Below, one piece after another: positions 31,781-40,039 of a DNA stretch of 44,042 bases. This DNA comes from DASQHM01 sp035632095 (GTDB taxonomy: Bacteria; Pseudomonadota; Alphaproteobacteria; Ferrovibrionales; Ferrovibrionaceae), in assembly GCA_035632095.1 (NCBI GenBank), contig DASQHM010000076.1, positions 1 through 44,042 of the forward strand, read 5' to 3'. The notes beneath the pieces are model-generated. The model saw nothing but the letters and a program-made list of their open reading frames with translations, was not told where the DNA came from and ran no database searches. Position numbers and translations under genes: made by a program. The first letter of the stretch is position 1; each line of letters starts with the position of its first letter.

Positions 31781-31848
31781 GGCGGCCCCCTGTTATCGCG
31801 CGCCGCCCTTTGGTCCGGCGGAACGCTCTTTCCGGGGAGCTTGCCCGC

Positions 31849-33174
31849 TCAAACCGGCATGCGCAACAGGGCGCGCAATCCGCCGGAGGGTGCCTGGGAC
31901 AGGGTGATGTCGCCGCCGTGGCCGCGGATCACGTCGCGCGCGATGGTCAGTCCGAGGCCGACGCCGCCGGTTTCAGGATTGCGCGAACGATCGAGCCGGG
32001 TGAAGGCGCGGAAGACGTCTTCGCGCCGGTCCGCCGGAATCCCGGGGCCGTCGTCGTCCACGGCGATCTCGATTGAATCCGCAAGGCGGCGCGCCGTGAT
32101 CTGCACGTGGCGCGCGTGGCGAATGGCGTTCTCGACCAGATTCATGACGCAGCGGCGGAAGGCGTTGGGGCGGATCGGCACCACCATGTTGGGGTCGGCC
32201 AGCAACGCAACGTCGCCGCCTTGCCGTCGCGCGTCGCTCACGACCTCGTTGAGAAGTTCCGGCAGATCAGTGGCGACGGCGGCCTCGCTGTCCTGGCCGC
32301 GCGCGAAGGCCAGGTATCCGGTGATCATCTTCTCCATGTCGGCGACGTCGCGCTTCAGCTCACGCACCTCGTCGCTGTCGCCGAGCAGCGCCAGTTCCAA
32401 TTTCATGCGGGTCAGCGGCGTGCGGAGATCGTGGCTGACGCCGGCGAGCATTTCGGTCCGCTGGGTGATCTGGCGCTGGATGCGCTCGCGCATGACCAGG
32501 AATGCCGCCGCCGCGCGCCTGATCTCGGCGGCGCCCGAGGGGTGGAAATCGTCCACGTCGCGGCCCTTGCCGAAACTGTCCGCCGCTTCGGCGAGGCGGC
32601 GGATCGGGCGGATCTGGTTGCGCAGAAAGACCACGGCGACGGCGAGCAGCACCACCGACGTGCCGATCATCCACATGATGAAGATGTAGGTCGTGGTCGA
32701 AAACAGCCGCTTCTGCGGCGTGATCACCCGCAGCACGCCGTCGCTGAGCTGCAGCGAGATCAGAATGCGGTCCTCCAGCGAGGTGGTGTCGATCTTGTAG
32801 GGCACGCCGAACCGCTCCTCGATGGCGCGGCCGACCATGCGGTCGAGGATCGAATAGAACGCGCCGCCGTTCATGGGGTGCTGGATGCGCTTGCCGGGCT
32901 CGAAGCTGATCTGCAGATCCATGTCGATCCGCGCCATGTCGAGAATGCGCTTCTTCTGGGCCGGATCGGGCGCGTCGCGCAGCAGATCGATGACCGCGGC
33001 GATGTCGCCGGCCACCGAAAAGCCGAGGCGCCGGGTGACTTCGTCCCAGTGCCGCTCATAGAAGATGTAGGCCACCACGATCTGCAGCAGCACGACCGGC
33101 ATGATTACCATCATGAGCGAGCGGCCGAACAGGCTCCGCGGCAGGACGCGCTTGATGGACAGCGCAGGCCTCAT
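31849..33174 (-). CDS. Two-component sensor histidine kinase (EnvZ-like)
   Basis: The 441-residue kinase has membrane segments at about residues 18-38 and 162-184, with a periplasmic sensor of about 120 residues between them, then HAMP (about 185-240). The dimerisation and phosphoacceptor motif AGVSHDLRTPLTRMKLELAL places the phosphorylated histidine at 248. The N box has VENAIRHA, and the ATP lid shows DDDGPGIP and GGVGLGLTIARDVIRGHGG. This plan fits EnvZ-type osmosensors. ATG at 33174 was chosen because it follows the response regulator stop by 16 bp; the upstream extension is a shadow. Its partner is the OmpR-type regulator encoded before it. The signal is not known. Confidence 0.94.
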   Translation of the reverse strand: MRPALSIKRVLPRSLFGRSLMMVIMPVVLLQIVVAYIFYERHWDEVTRRLGFSVAGDIAAVIDLLRDAPDPAQKKRILDMARIDMDLQISFEPGKRIQHPMNGGAFYSILDRMVGRAIEERFGVPYKIDTTSLEDRILISLQLSDGVLRVITPQKRLFSTTTYIFIMWMIGTSVVLLAVAVVFLRNQIRPIRRLAEAADSFGKGRDVDDFHPSGAAEIRRAAAAFLVMRERIQRQITQRTEMLAGVSHDLRTPLTRMKLELALLGDSDEVRELKRDVADMEKMITGYLAFARGQDSEAAVATDLPELLNEVVSDARRQGGDVALLADPNMVVPIRPNAFRRCVMNLVENAIRHARHVQITARRLADSIEIAVDDDGPGIPADRREDVFRAFTRLDRSRNPETGGVGLGLTIARDVIRGHGGDITLSQAPSGGLRALLRMPV

Positions 33175-33190
33175 GGACGAAATCGCCGGT

Positions 33191-33871
33191 TCAATCGACC
33201 CATAACACGTAGCCTTCGCCCCAGATGGTCTGCAGATAGCGGGGCGTTTTGGGATCGCTTTCGATCTTACGGCGAAGCCGCGTGATCTGCACGTCGACCG
33301 CACGGCCTTCGTTGCCGCCGGTCTGCCGGCCGAGTTCGCTGCGGCTCACCGTCACGCCGGGCGTCCGCGCGAAGATTTTCAGCAGCGCGGACTCGCTGGT
33401 GGTCAAGTACACCGGCTCGGTGCCCTTGAGCAGCACGCCCTTGGCCGGCTCGAACGAGAAATCCCCGAACCTGACCAGCGCCGGCGGCGCCGGCGGCGCG
33501 TTGACCCGGCGCAGGATCGAGCCGATGCGCAGCAGCAGTTCCTGGGGCTCGAATGGCTTGGGCAGATAGTCGTCGGCGCCGCTTTGCAGGCCGGCGATGC
33601 GATCCGCCGGCTCGCCCATGGCGGTGAGCATGAGGATCGGCACTTGGCTGCTCTTGCGCAGTTCCTTGGCGAAATCGAGACCGCTCATGCCCGGCATCAT
33701 CAGGTCGAGAACCATGAGATCGAAGTCGATGCCGCGGAGCTTGGCCTGCGCTTCCGTCGCATCGCCCGCCATGGTGACGCGGTAGCCGTTGCTGGCGAGA
33801 TACTTGCGCAGCGCGGCGCGAAGCCGCGTGTCGTCGTCGACGATCAGAATGTGTGGCAGCGCGTCGTTCAT
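33191..33871 (-). CDS. OmpR-family response regulator
   Basis: The 226-residue protein has a receiver domain with acidic pocket D12-D14, phosphoacceptor D56 in MVLDLMMPGMSG, T83 and K105 (DYLPKPFEP), followed by an OmpR-type winged helix in the second half, including SRSELGRQTGGNEGRAVDVQ, ITRLRRKIESDPK and the ending YLQTIWGEGYVLWVD. The arrangement is complete and normal in length. It lies 10 bp after the MarR gene and 16 bp before the histidine kinase gene, so MarR, regulator and kinase are one operon. Targets are unknown; OmpR relatives often act on outer-membrane transport genes. Confidence 0.95.
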   Translation of the reverse strand: MNDALPHILIVDDDTRLRAALRKYLASNGYRVTMAGDATEAQAKLRGIDFDLMVLDLMMPGMSGLDFAKELRKSSQVPILMLTAMGEPADRIAGLQSGADDYLPKPFEPQELLLRIGSILRRVNAPPAPPALVRFGDFSFEPAKGVLLKGTEPVYLTTSESALLKIFARTPGVTVSRSELGRQTGGNEGRAVDVQITRLRRKIESDPKTPRYLQTIWGEGYVLWVD

Positions 33872-33881
33872 GGTCCGTGGG

Positions 33882-34421
33882 TCATTTGCGCAATATGGCG
33901 CGCATGACTTGCTCCCGCACGTCTTCGTCGATCAGAGCCTGCAAGACCTTGCGATGCCCGGCGACGGCTTCCGGCCCCGCCTGGCGGTAGGCGCGCGCAA
34001 CGCGGCCCTGTTGCACCTCCGAAAGCTGCCGCTCCAGCAGGGCGCCGCGTTCGGTCAAGTAGAGCAGGCGTTGCCGGCGGTCGCGGCTGCCCTGGCGCTG
34101 CGACACGAAGTCAAGTTCCACCAGGCGGCCGAGGACGCGGGACAGGCTCTGCTTGGTGATGCGCAGAATGCCGAGCAGTTCTGCGACGCTCATCCCGGGA
34201 TTGCCGCCGACGAAATGCAGCACCCGATGATGCGCCCGGCCGAAGCCGTAAGCGCTCAAGATGCTGTCCGGGTCGGAGGTGAAATCACGATAGGCGTAGA
34301 ACAGTAACTCGATGCCCTGCCGCAAGCGGTCCGGATCGAGGTAACCGGCGGACTCGGGCCCATCGGCCAAAGGGGCATCGCCTGGGTCAGATTTGGCTCT
34401 TGCGGATTTTATGTCAGCCAT
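33882..34421 (-). CDS. MarR family transcriptional regulator
   Basis: The 179-residue protein has the MarR winged helix: YGFGRAHHRVLHFVGGNPGM, SVAELLGILRITKQSLSRVL as the recognition region, and the wing VSQRQGSRDRRQRLLYLTER. The first 28 residues are polar and not conserved. Its ATG at 34421 overlaps an inverted repeat ATGTCA-N7-TGACAT (34411-34429), which may be its own operator. It is first in a three-gene operon with an OmpR-type regulator and a histidine kinase, and is divergent from ilvE, so it may control both directions. The same set of four genes occurs together in several alphaproteobacteria as I recall, but the signal is unknown. Confidence 0.93.
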   Translation of the reverse strand: MADIKSARAKSDPGDAPLADGPESAGYLDPDRLRQGIELLFYAYRDFTSDPDSILSAYGFGRAHHRVLHFVGGNPGMSVAELLGILRITKQSLSRVLGRLVELDFVSQRQGSRDRRQRLLYLTERGALLERQLSEVQQGRVARAYRQAGPEAVAGHRKVLQALIDEDVREQVMRAILRK

Positions 34422-34429
34422 GTTGACAT
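34411..34429. promoter_or_regulatory. Candidate MarR operator at the marR start codon
   Basis: ATGTCA (34411-34416) and TGACAT (34424-34429) form a perfect inverted repeat with a 7-base spacer. It covers the ATG of the MarR gene (34421-34419) and overlaps TTGACA (34423-34428), a possible -35 for ilvE. The position is well suited to autoregulation, but binding is not shown by sequence. Confidence 0.45.
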
Positions 34430-34451
34430 ATATGGATCATAATGTTACGTT
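34423..34451 (+). promoter_or_regulatory. Candidate promoter for ilvE
   Basis: TTGACA (34423-34428) is perfect for a -35 and is followed after 17 bp by TACGTT (34446-34451), a weak -10. It overlaps the candidate MarR operator. The leader to the ilvE ATG would be about 240 bases long; I found no isoleucine/valine-rich leader peptide or clear attenuator in it, although an inverted repeat CCGTCGA/TCGACGG lies near 34510-34550. Confidence 0.35.
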
Positions 34452-34696
34452 TTGGCCCGCCGTAGAGACATAAAGAAACGAAAAACACCGGAATTTCCGC
34501 AATGTTCAAGCCGTCGACCCGTTTTTCCCTGATTGGCCGCCCCCTCGACGGCCGCATGGGTCGATCTGTTCACGCGTTTGGGGGCATTATGCCAGTCGGC
34601 TCAGCGTCGGCGCCATCGCACCGAGTCGTTTGCGCCGCGCCCTTCACCGATCGGCTAAGGCAGTTTCGAGGCTCACACCGTCATTTGGAGATTAGC

Positions 34697-35833
34697 ATGG
34701 CGCAACGCTCGACCCAGACCCGCTCGCTGCTCTTGAAGAACGGCAAGACGCCGATCGCTCTGACCCGCACGACCAAGCCGAAGCCGAAGCCGGCCGACGA
34801 CGACCTGCAATTCGGCAACGTGTTCACCGACCATATGTTCATCATGGACTTCACCGAAGGGAAAGGCTGGCACGATCCGCGTATCGTGCCCTATCAGCCG
34901 TTCGCCCTCGATCCGGCCACCGCCGTGCTGCATTACGCGCAAGCCGTCTTCGACGGACTCAAGGCGTTTCGCGGCGCCGACGGCACGATCAGGCTGTTTC
35001 GCGCGCCGAAGCACGTGGAACGGATGAACCGCAGTTGCGAGCGGCTCTGCATCCCGAAGCTCGATCCCGACCTGGTGCTGGAAAGCTTCCAGGCCCTCGT
35101 CGGCATCGACAGCGCCTGGGTGCCGAAGAAGCGCGGCACCTCGCTCTACATCCGCCCGACCGTCATCGCCTCGGAACCGTTCCTCGGCGTGCGGCCGGCG
35201 AAGACCTACATCTATTTCCTGATCCTCTCGCCGGTCGGCTCGTATTACGCCGAGGGCATCAATCCGGTGAAGATCCTGGCGACCGACAAGTACGTGCGCG
35301 CGGTCGAAGGCGGCCTCGGCGCCGCCAAGACGTCGGGCAACTACGCCGCCAGCATCTATGCGTCGGAAGAAGCGAAGAAGCTCGGCTATACCCAGGTGCT
35401 CTGGCTCGACGGCGTGCATCGCAAGTATCTCGACGAGGTCGGTACCATGAACATCATGGTCAAGATCGGCGACGAGATCATCACGCCGCCGCTGACCGGC
35501 ACGATCCTGGCCGGCGTGACGCGGGATTCGATCCTGACCCTGTTGCGCGATTGGGGCTACAAGGTGTCGGAGCGGCTGATTTCCATCGACGACGTTTTCG
35601 CCGCCGGCCGCAACGGCACGCTGGCGGAGATGTGGGGCACAGGTACCGCCGCTGTCGTCTCGCCGGTGGGCGAACTCGGCTACAAGGACCAGAAAGTCAC
35701 CATCTGCGATGGCAAGACCGGTCCGCTGACCCAGCGCCTCTACGACGCTATCGTCGGCATCCAATACGGTACGGCGCAAGATCAATTCGGCTGGACCATG
35801 CCGGTGGCGACGGCCGAGCTGCACGCAGTCTGA
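34697..35833 (+). CDS. ilvE: Branched-chain amino acid aminotransferase
   Basis: IlvE, a fold-type IV PLP enzyme, moves amino groups between glutamate and the keto acids of leucine, isoleucine and valine. The 378-residue product is of the longer type. The PLP lysine is probably K211 in GGLGAAKTSGNYAAS, and the family signature appears as YLDEVGTMNIMVKIGDEIIT with a following TPPLTGTILAGVTRDSILTL. The N-terminal 30 residues are basic. ATG at 34697 was preferred because GGAG at 34687-34690 is 6 bases upstream; the longer frame from 34502 is not conserved. It converges with the desaturase gene 13 bp after its stop. Confidence 0.95.
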   Translation: MAQRSTQTRSLLLKNGKTPIALTRTTKPKPKPADDDLQFGNVFTDHMFIMDFTEGKGWHDPRIVPYQPFALDPATAVLHYAQAVFDGLKAFRGADGTIRLFRAPKHVERMNRSCERLCIPKLDPDLVLESFQALVGIDSAWVPKKRGTSLYIRPTVIASEPFLGVRPAKTYIYFLILSPVGSYYAEGINPVKILATDKYVRAVEGGLGAAKTSGNYAASIYASEEAKKLGYTQVLWLDGVHRKYLDEVGTMNIMVKIGDEIITPPLTGTILAGVTRDSILTLLRDWGYKVSERLISIDDVFAAGRNGTLAEMWGTGTAAVVSPVGELGYKDQKVTICDGKTGPLTQRLYDAIVGIQYGTAQDQFGWTMPVATAELHAV

Positions 35834-35846
35834 TACGCCGCGCCTT

Positions 35847-36854
35847 TCAGGCGGCAGCGCGGGCCGGGCGGTCGGCGAAAATCCGCGACAAGGTCTCGGA
35901 CAGCGATGCCACCTCGGCGCCGGCGAGCGTGCCGTTCTCGGTCAGCAACCGGTGCGCTTCGGCCAGACGATAGTGCGGGATTGCCGGATAGAGATGATGC
36001 TCGATGTGATAATGCACGTGGGCGGGGAACAGCAGCCAGGCGATCCAGCGCGGCGGCAGGACCGTGCGCGCCGCGGTCAGGGGCGAAGTGAGATCGTGCA
36101 CCGCGCCATGTTCGGCCACGGCGCGCAAACGAAGCAGCGCCTGCAGCAGCGTCAGTAAGGGCAAAACCCAAAGCACGAGATAGCCCACCCACCAGCCGCC
36201 GGCGATGGCCGCGCCGAGCATCGCCGCCTGCAATCCGGCCACGAACCAGCGATCCCTGAGCGCCGCTTGCCGCAACCGCGGACTGGTATCGTCGAGGGGC
36301 CGTGAGGTTGTGCCGGTCTCGCTGTTCCGGGCCGGTGCGCCGAAGAAGTAGGCGTAGTTCTTGTACGCCGTGATGCCGGTCAGATCGCGCAACAGCCGCT
36401 TGATCAGATACGCCCGCCCGCGCGGGTAGCCGGCCATGAGCGCCAAGTCCGGGTCGACCGTCTCATAGAGATGGTTGTGGTGCAACCGATGCACGACGCG
36501 ATAGCTCGGCATGGAAATGCCGACCACGCCGCCGATGCAACGGCCGATCCCGTCGTTGAGCCAGCGCACGTCGTAGAGGCGGTAATGGGCCGCATCGTGG
36601 GCCAGCACCATCAACGCGTGCTGCGCGCCGGCCATCCCGACTATGGCGATGAGCACCGTGAGCGGGTTCCACCACACGGTTGCCAGGGCCGCGCTGGCAA
36701 CGATCAGGAGCGCCACTTGCATCAGCGCCAGCGTGGAGCGGACAGGCGACAGCCTGGAGAGGCGGCGGATAACGTCCGGCGGCAGCCCTTGCGGCCCCTG
36801 ATTGCGGAATTCTTCGCCCGCTTGCGCGCTCGCAACCGTCGCCCCGGCGCTCAT
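35847..36854 (-). CDS. Membrane fatty acid desaturase family protein
   Basis: The 335-residue protein has the three histidine boxes of the acyl-lipid and acyl-CoA desaturase family: HDAAH in LAHDAAHYRL, HRLHH in VVHRLHHNHLYE, and HIEHH in HVHYHIEHHLYPAIPHYRL, plus about four membrane segments (for example TLALMQVALLIVASAALATV and WWVGYLVLWVLPLLTLLQAL). Two irons at these boxes would insert a double bond or hydroxylate a lipid. Substrate is unknown. Its ATG overlaps the moaE stop by 4 bp, so it is the last gene of the uvrC-to-moaE operon. Fatty acid desaturase is not a usual member of molybdopterin operons, which makes the coupling notable. Confidence 0.9.
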   Translation of the reverse strand: MSAGATVASAQAGEEFRNQGPQGLPPDVIRRLSRLSPVRSTLALMQVALLIVASAALATVWWNPLTVLIAIVGMAGAQHALMVLAHDAAHYRLYDVRWLNDGIGRCIGGVVGISMPSYRVVHRLHHNHLYETVDPDLALMAGYPRGRAYLIKRLLRDLTGITAYKNYAYFFGAPARNSETGTTSRPLDDTSPRLRQAALRDRWFVAGLQAAMLGAAIAGGWWVGYLVLWVLPLLTLLQALLRLRAVAEHGAVHDLTSPLTAARTVLPPRWIAWLLFPAHVHYHIEHHLYPAIPHYRLAEAHRLLTENGTLAGAEVASLSETLSRIFADRPARAAA

Positions 36855-37303
36855 CGCTTCGCCCAGCGCGCCGCGGCCGCATCGTCGCTCGCTTGCGCTT
36901 CGACCCAGCGCGACCCTTGCGGGCCTTCCTCGAACTTCCAGAACGGCGCCTTGGTTTTGAGCCAGTCCACCAGGAAACGGCAGGCATCGAATGCCGCGTC
37001 GCGATGGGACGACGCCACCATCACCAAGACGATCCGGTCGCCAAGCGACAATCGCCCGAAACGATGCACGATGAGACAGGCTTCGAGCGGCCAGCGCGCC
37101 ATGGCTTCGCGCTCGATTTGGCCGAGCTGCTTCTCGGTCATGCCGGGATAGTGCTCGAGCGTCATGGCATCGAGCGGCCGTTCGCCAGCAAAGTCGCGTA
37201 CCACGCCGACGAAGCTGACCACGCCGCCGATCCTGGTGTTGCCGGCAGTCAAGGCTTCGAGCTCGCGGCCGGGATCGAAGTCCTCGCGCTGGACGCGGAT
37301 CAC
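36851..37303 (-). CDS. moaE: Molybdopterin synthase catalytic subunit MoaE
   Basis: MoaE is the large subunit of molybdopterin synthase; it uses thiocarboxylated MoaD to add two sulfurs to precursor Z. The 150-residue protein starts with GTG at 37303, sharing GTGA with the MoaD stop, and reads IRVQREDFDPGRELEALTAG. Motifs include GGVVSFVGVVRDFAG, LEHYPGMTEKQL, VHRFGRLSLGD and the catalytic region SSHRDAAFDACRFLVDWLKT followed by KAPFWKFEE with conserved lysines. Length is typical. The order moeA-moaD-moaE with 4-bp overlaps implies tight translational coupling. Confidence 0.96.
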   Translation of the reverse strand: MIRVQREDFDPGRELEALTAGNTRIGGVVSFVGVVRDFAGERPLDAMTLEHYPGMTEKQLGQIEREAMARWPLEACLIVHRFGRLSLGDRIVLVMVASSHRDAAFDACRFLVDWLKTKAPFWKFEEGPQGSRWVEAQASDDAAAARWAKR

Positions 37304-37557
37304 GCGCGGCCTCCCGTCACCGGCGGAAACAGGGCGATCTCGTCGCCCGGCCGCACCTTGTCGCCCGGGCGCGCGTAGTCTTGGTTGACCGCAACGCGCA
37401 CGGCGGACAAATCCGCCAGCGCCGCCGCGAATCCCGGACCACGGCCCTTCAGCCAAGCCAGCAGCGAGGCCACGTCGGTCACGCCGGGCGGCGGCGTGAT
37501 CTCTTCCTCCGCGATCCCCGTCTTGGTCTTAAGCCACGCAAAATACAGCAATTTCAT
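37300..37557 (-). CDS. moaD: Molybdopterin synthase sulfur-carrier subunit MoaD, with an unusual C-terminus
   Basis: MoaD carries sulfur as a thiocarboxylate on its C-terminal glycine. The 85-residue protein has the ubiquitin-like fold pattern: MKLLYFAWLKTKTGIAEEEI, a middle section with VASLLAWLKGRG and AVRVAVNQDYARPGDKV, and the end region DEIALFPPVTGGRA. Normally the last residues are Gly-Gly; here the bases encode G-G-R-A before the TGA stop, so two residues follow the glycine pair. The sequence was checked base by base and the frame is intact. Its ATG overlaps the moeA stop by 4 bp and its stop overlaps the moaE GTG. Either the tail is removed before use or this MoaD works differently. 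Confidence 0.93.
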   Translation of the reverse strand: MKLLYFAWLKTKTGIAEEEITPPPGVTDVASLLAWLKGRGPGFAAALADLSAVRVAVNQDYARPGDKVRPGDEIALFPPVTGGRA

Positions 37558-38810
37558 ACGCCGACCTCGGTGTACGGCAGAAACGCCACGATACTCCCGG
37601 GCTTAACCTCCGTCACCTCTTCGCCGAGTTCGACCAAGCCGTCGCTTTGCACCAGCGAACTCAGGATGCCGGAGCCTTGACGCGGAAACGGCTTGGCCCA
37701 AAGGGCACCGTCGTCGCGGCGCTCGAGGCGCGCGCGCAGCCATTCGCGCCGGTCGAGGCGCTTGCGATGATCGAAATCCGCGCGCACGGCGTATAGCACC
37801 GGCTCGATCCTTTGCGCGCCGGCCATGCGCAGCAGGATCGGCCGGCAGAAGCGCAGGAAACACACCATGCTCGCCACGGGATTGCCGGGCAGACCGACGA
37901 ACGGCGTGCGCCCGATCTGGCCGAGCGCAAGCGGCCGTCCCGGCTTGATGGCAAGACGCCAGAAATGCAATTGGCCGAGCGCTTCGACGGCCGCGCGTAC
38001 GTGATCCTCCTCGCCGGTGGAAACGCCGGCAGAGGTGAGCAGCAGGTCATGGGTTGCCGCCGCGGCGCTCAACGCATCGCGCACCTCGCTCGCCCGATCG
38101 CGCAGTATCCCGAGATCGCTCACCGTCACCGGCAGTTCCGCCAGCAAAGCGCGCAACATGGCGCGATTCGAATCCGGAATGGCGCCGGGCGGCAACGCCT
38201 CGCCCGGTTCGCGCAATTCATCGCCGGTCGAGAACAGTGCCACGCGCAGGCGCCGATGCACCTGTAGCGCCGTCTGTCCCAACGCCGCGGCAAGGCCGAT
38301 CTCCTGCGCCCGCAGCCGCGTGCCTTTTGGCGCCGCGACGCCACCTGACGGAACATCTTCGCCGACCTTGCGGCGGTTGGCGCCGCGCTTCAAGCCGTGC
38401 GGCACCTGCACAAAATCGCCTTCGACGATCACGTCCTCCTGCATGACGACCGTGTCGGCGCCGGCCGGCATCACCGCGCCCGTGAACACGCGCACCGCCG
38501 TGCCGGGCCCGCAGGCGCCGCTCACCGGCTTTCCGGCCGCGGCTCGCCCCTCGATTTTCAGTCGCGAGTCGCCGGACGGCGCCAGCGATGCGAAGGCAAA
38601 CGCATAGCCATCGACGGCGACATTCTCGTGCGGCGGCACCGGTTGCGCGGCAATCAGGTCGGCGGCCAGGATCCGCCCGTGTGCTTCGTCGAGCGCGACC
38701 GTCTCCGCCTCGGCCACCGTGCCGATGCGCCGGTCGAGCAGGCCTAAGGCTTCGCCGGCGCTCATCAGCTTGCCGCCGAAGGCAAAGCAGTCGTCGGCCA
38801 ATTGCGTCAC
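37554..38810 (-). CDS. moeA: Molybdopterin molybdenumtransferase MoeA
   Basis: MoeA inserts molybdenum into molybdopterin-AMP. The 418-residue product has ENVAVDGYAFAFASL, TGAVMPAGADTVVMQED, LFSTGDELREPGEALPPGAI and LTSAGVSTGEEDHVRAAVEA in the catalytic core, with RPLALGQIGRTPFVGLPGNP near the C-terminal domain. The start was put at GTG 38810, which shares GTGA with the mobB stop; the TTG at 38834 would add eight residues but has less support. The 3' end overlaps the moaD ATG. Length fits the family. The chain mobB-moeA-moaD-moaE encodes several steps of molybdenum cofactor assembly, including molybdenum insertion and nucleotide addition. Confidence 0.95.
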   Translation of the reverse strand: MTQLADDCFAFGGKLMSAGEALGLLDRRIGTVAEAETVALDEAHGRILAADLIAAQPVPPHENVAVDGYAFAFASLAPSGDSRLKIEGRAAAGKPVSGACGPGTAVRVFTGAVMPAGADTVVMQEDVIVEGDFVQVPHGLKRGANRRKVGEDVPSGGVAAPKGTRLRAQEIGLAAALGQTALQVHRRLRVALFSTGDELREPGEALPPGAIPDSNRAMLRALLAELPVTVSDLGILRDRASEVRDALSAAAATHDLLLTSAGVSTGEEDHVRAAVEALGQLHFWRLAIKPGRPLALGQIGRTPFVGLPGNPVASMVCFLRFCRPILLRMAGAQRIEPVLYAVRADFDHRKRLDRREWLRARLERRDDGALWAKPFPRQGSGILSSLVQSDGLVELGEEVTEVKPGSIVAFLPYTEVGV

Positions 38811-39316
38811 GTGCGGCCTCGCTTGAGGCGGCAATGCCGGATCACGAAATCGGCGATGGCGCTCGGGTCCGCAAGATCGAGGCGCGGCAATTCGAGGCCG
38901 GGCACGGGCGCGTCGGATGCCACGGCGACGATGCGCTTGTCCTCGAAAGCCATGAGCGGCTTGCCGACGGCGGCGCGAAATACCTCGAGCTTGTCGTGAG
39001 CGTCGCGCTTGAAACCCTCGACGATCACCAGATCGACCGGCGAGAGATGCGGCAGCAATTCGCTGAGCTTCGGCTCGATCTTGCCGCGCAATTCATGCAT
39101 CAGGGCCCAACGGTATTCGGACGAGACCAGTACCTCGTTGGCGCCGGCTTGCCGATGGCGATAGCTGTCCTTGCCGGGCGTATCCACGTCGAAGGCGTGA
39201 TGGGCGTGCTTGATGGTGGAAACCGAAATGCCGCGCGCATTCAATTCGGGGATCAGACGCTCCAGCATGGTCGTCTTGCCACTGCCGCTCCAGCCGGCCA
39301 GACCGAACACCTTCAT
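38807..39316 (-). CDS. mobB: Molybdopterin-guanine dinucleotide biosynthesis protein B
   Basis: MobB is a GTP-binding adapter that helps MobA attach GMP to molybdopterin. The 169-residue protein has the P-loop GLAGWSGSGKTTMLERLI at residues 5-22, VSTIKHAHHAFDVDTPGKDS, and the Walker B-like VDLVIVEGFKRDAHDKLEVF near 97-116. Start at ATG 39316 was chosen because AGGGGA is placed at a workable distance upstream, and another ATG nine bases earlier sits too close to it. The pgsA stop is 14 bp before it. The gene overlaps moeA by 4 bp. No mobA gene is in the window. Confidence 0.94.
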   Translation of the reverse strand: MKVFGLAGWSGSGKTTMLERLIPELNARGISVSTIKHAHHAFDVDTPGKDSYRHRQAGANEVLVSSEYRWALMHELRGKIEPKLSELLPHLSPVDLVIVEGFKRDAHDKLEVFRAAVGKPLMAFEDKRIVAVASDAPVPGLELPRLDLADPSAIADFVIRHCRLKRGRT

Positions 39317-39330
39317 GGAACGCATTTCCC

Positions 39331-39990
39331 CTAGCCGAGAGAGCGGCCCGGATTGACGGCGCCCGGCGGCGCGGGGGCGCGGCGCGGCGATTCGGACGCA
39401 ACGGGGGGCTGGGCGGGTCGAGGTTCGGCCTCGGATTCGGCAACGATGTGGCGCAGACCCGTTCGCAAGTAGTCCCAGCCCGTATAGAGCGTGACGATCG
39501 CCGCCAACCAAAGTCCGACAATGCCGATCTCCTCGATCGGCAGCGCCGCCGGGCCGGCGTTGCCGACCAGCAGGAAGGCGATGGCGACGATCTGCACGGT
39601 GGTCTTCCACTTGGCGAGCTTGCTGACCGGCACGCGCACGCGCAGCTCCGCCAGGAATTCGCGCAGGCCCGTGACCAGAATCTCGCGGCAAAGAATCACG
39701 ACGGCCGCAAGGATGCTCAAGCCCGAGATGCGCTGGAAGGCCACCAGCATGAGAATGGCCGCCGCCACCAGCAGTTTGTCCGCGACCGGGTCGAGGAAAC
39801 GGCCGAGATTCGACATTTCGCCGCGCCGCCGCGCCAACCAGCCGTCGAGGAAATCGGTGATGCCGGCGGCGACGAACAATGCGAGCGCCGTCCAGTTCGC
39901 CGCCGGCGACGGCAAATAGAACGCGCCGATCAATGCCGGAATCACCAGGATTCGCGACAACGTGAGCAGGTTCGGCACGTTGGTGATCAT
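39331..39990 (-). CDS. pgsA: CDP-diacylglycerol-glycerol-3-phosphate 3-phosphatidyltransferase
   Basis: PgsA forms phosphatidylglycerophosphate, the precursor of phosphatidylglycerol, at the inner membrane. The 219-residue protein has the CDP-alcohol phosphotransferase motif D-G-x2-A-R-x8-G-x3-D-x3-D in DGWLARRRGEMSN and LGRFLDPVADKLL. Four or so hydrophobic helices surround it. The last 35 residues form a polar, proline-rich tail not seen in short PgsA proteins. It lies between uvrC and mobB, the common alphaproteobacterial order uvrC-pgsA-molybdopterin genes. The phosphatidylglycerol it makes is also the donor used by Lgt. Confidence 0.96.
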   Translation of the reverse strand: MITNVPNLLTLSRILVIPALIGAFYLPSPAANWTALALFVAAGITDFLDGWLARRRGEMSNLGRFLDPVADKLLVAAAILMLVAFQRISGLSILAAVVILCREILVTGLREFLAELRVRVPVSKLAKWKTTVQIVAIAFLLVGNAGPAALPIEEIGIVGLWLAAIVTLYTGWDYLRTGLRHIVAESEAEPRPAQPPVASESPRRAPAPPGAVNPGRSLG

Positions 39991-40039
39991 GTTCTGCGCC
40001 CGATTTGAACGAACCGCAGTATAGCACCCGGGGCGCTAC

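Noticed and set aside
34502..34696. Possible leader peptide or N-terminal extension of IlvE
   Set aside because: The translated stretch is not rich in Ile, Leu or Val, has no attenuator structure that I can see, and the internal ATG at 34697 has a good ribosome binding site.
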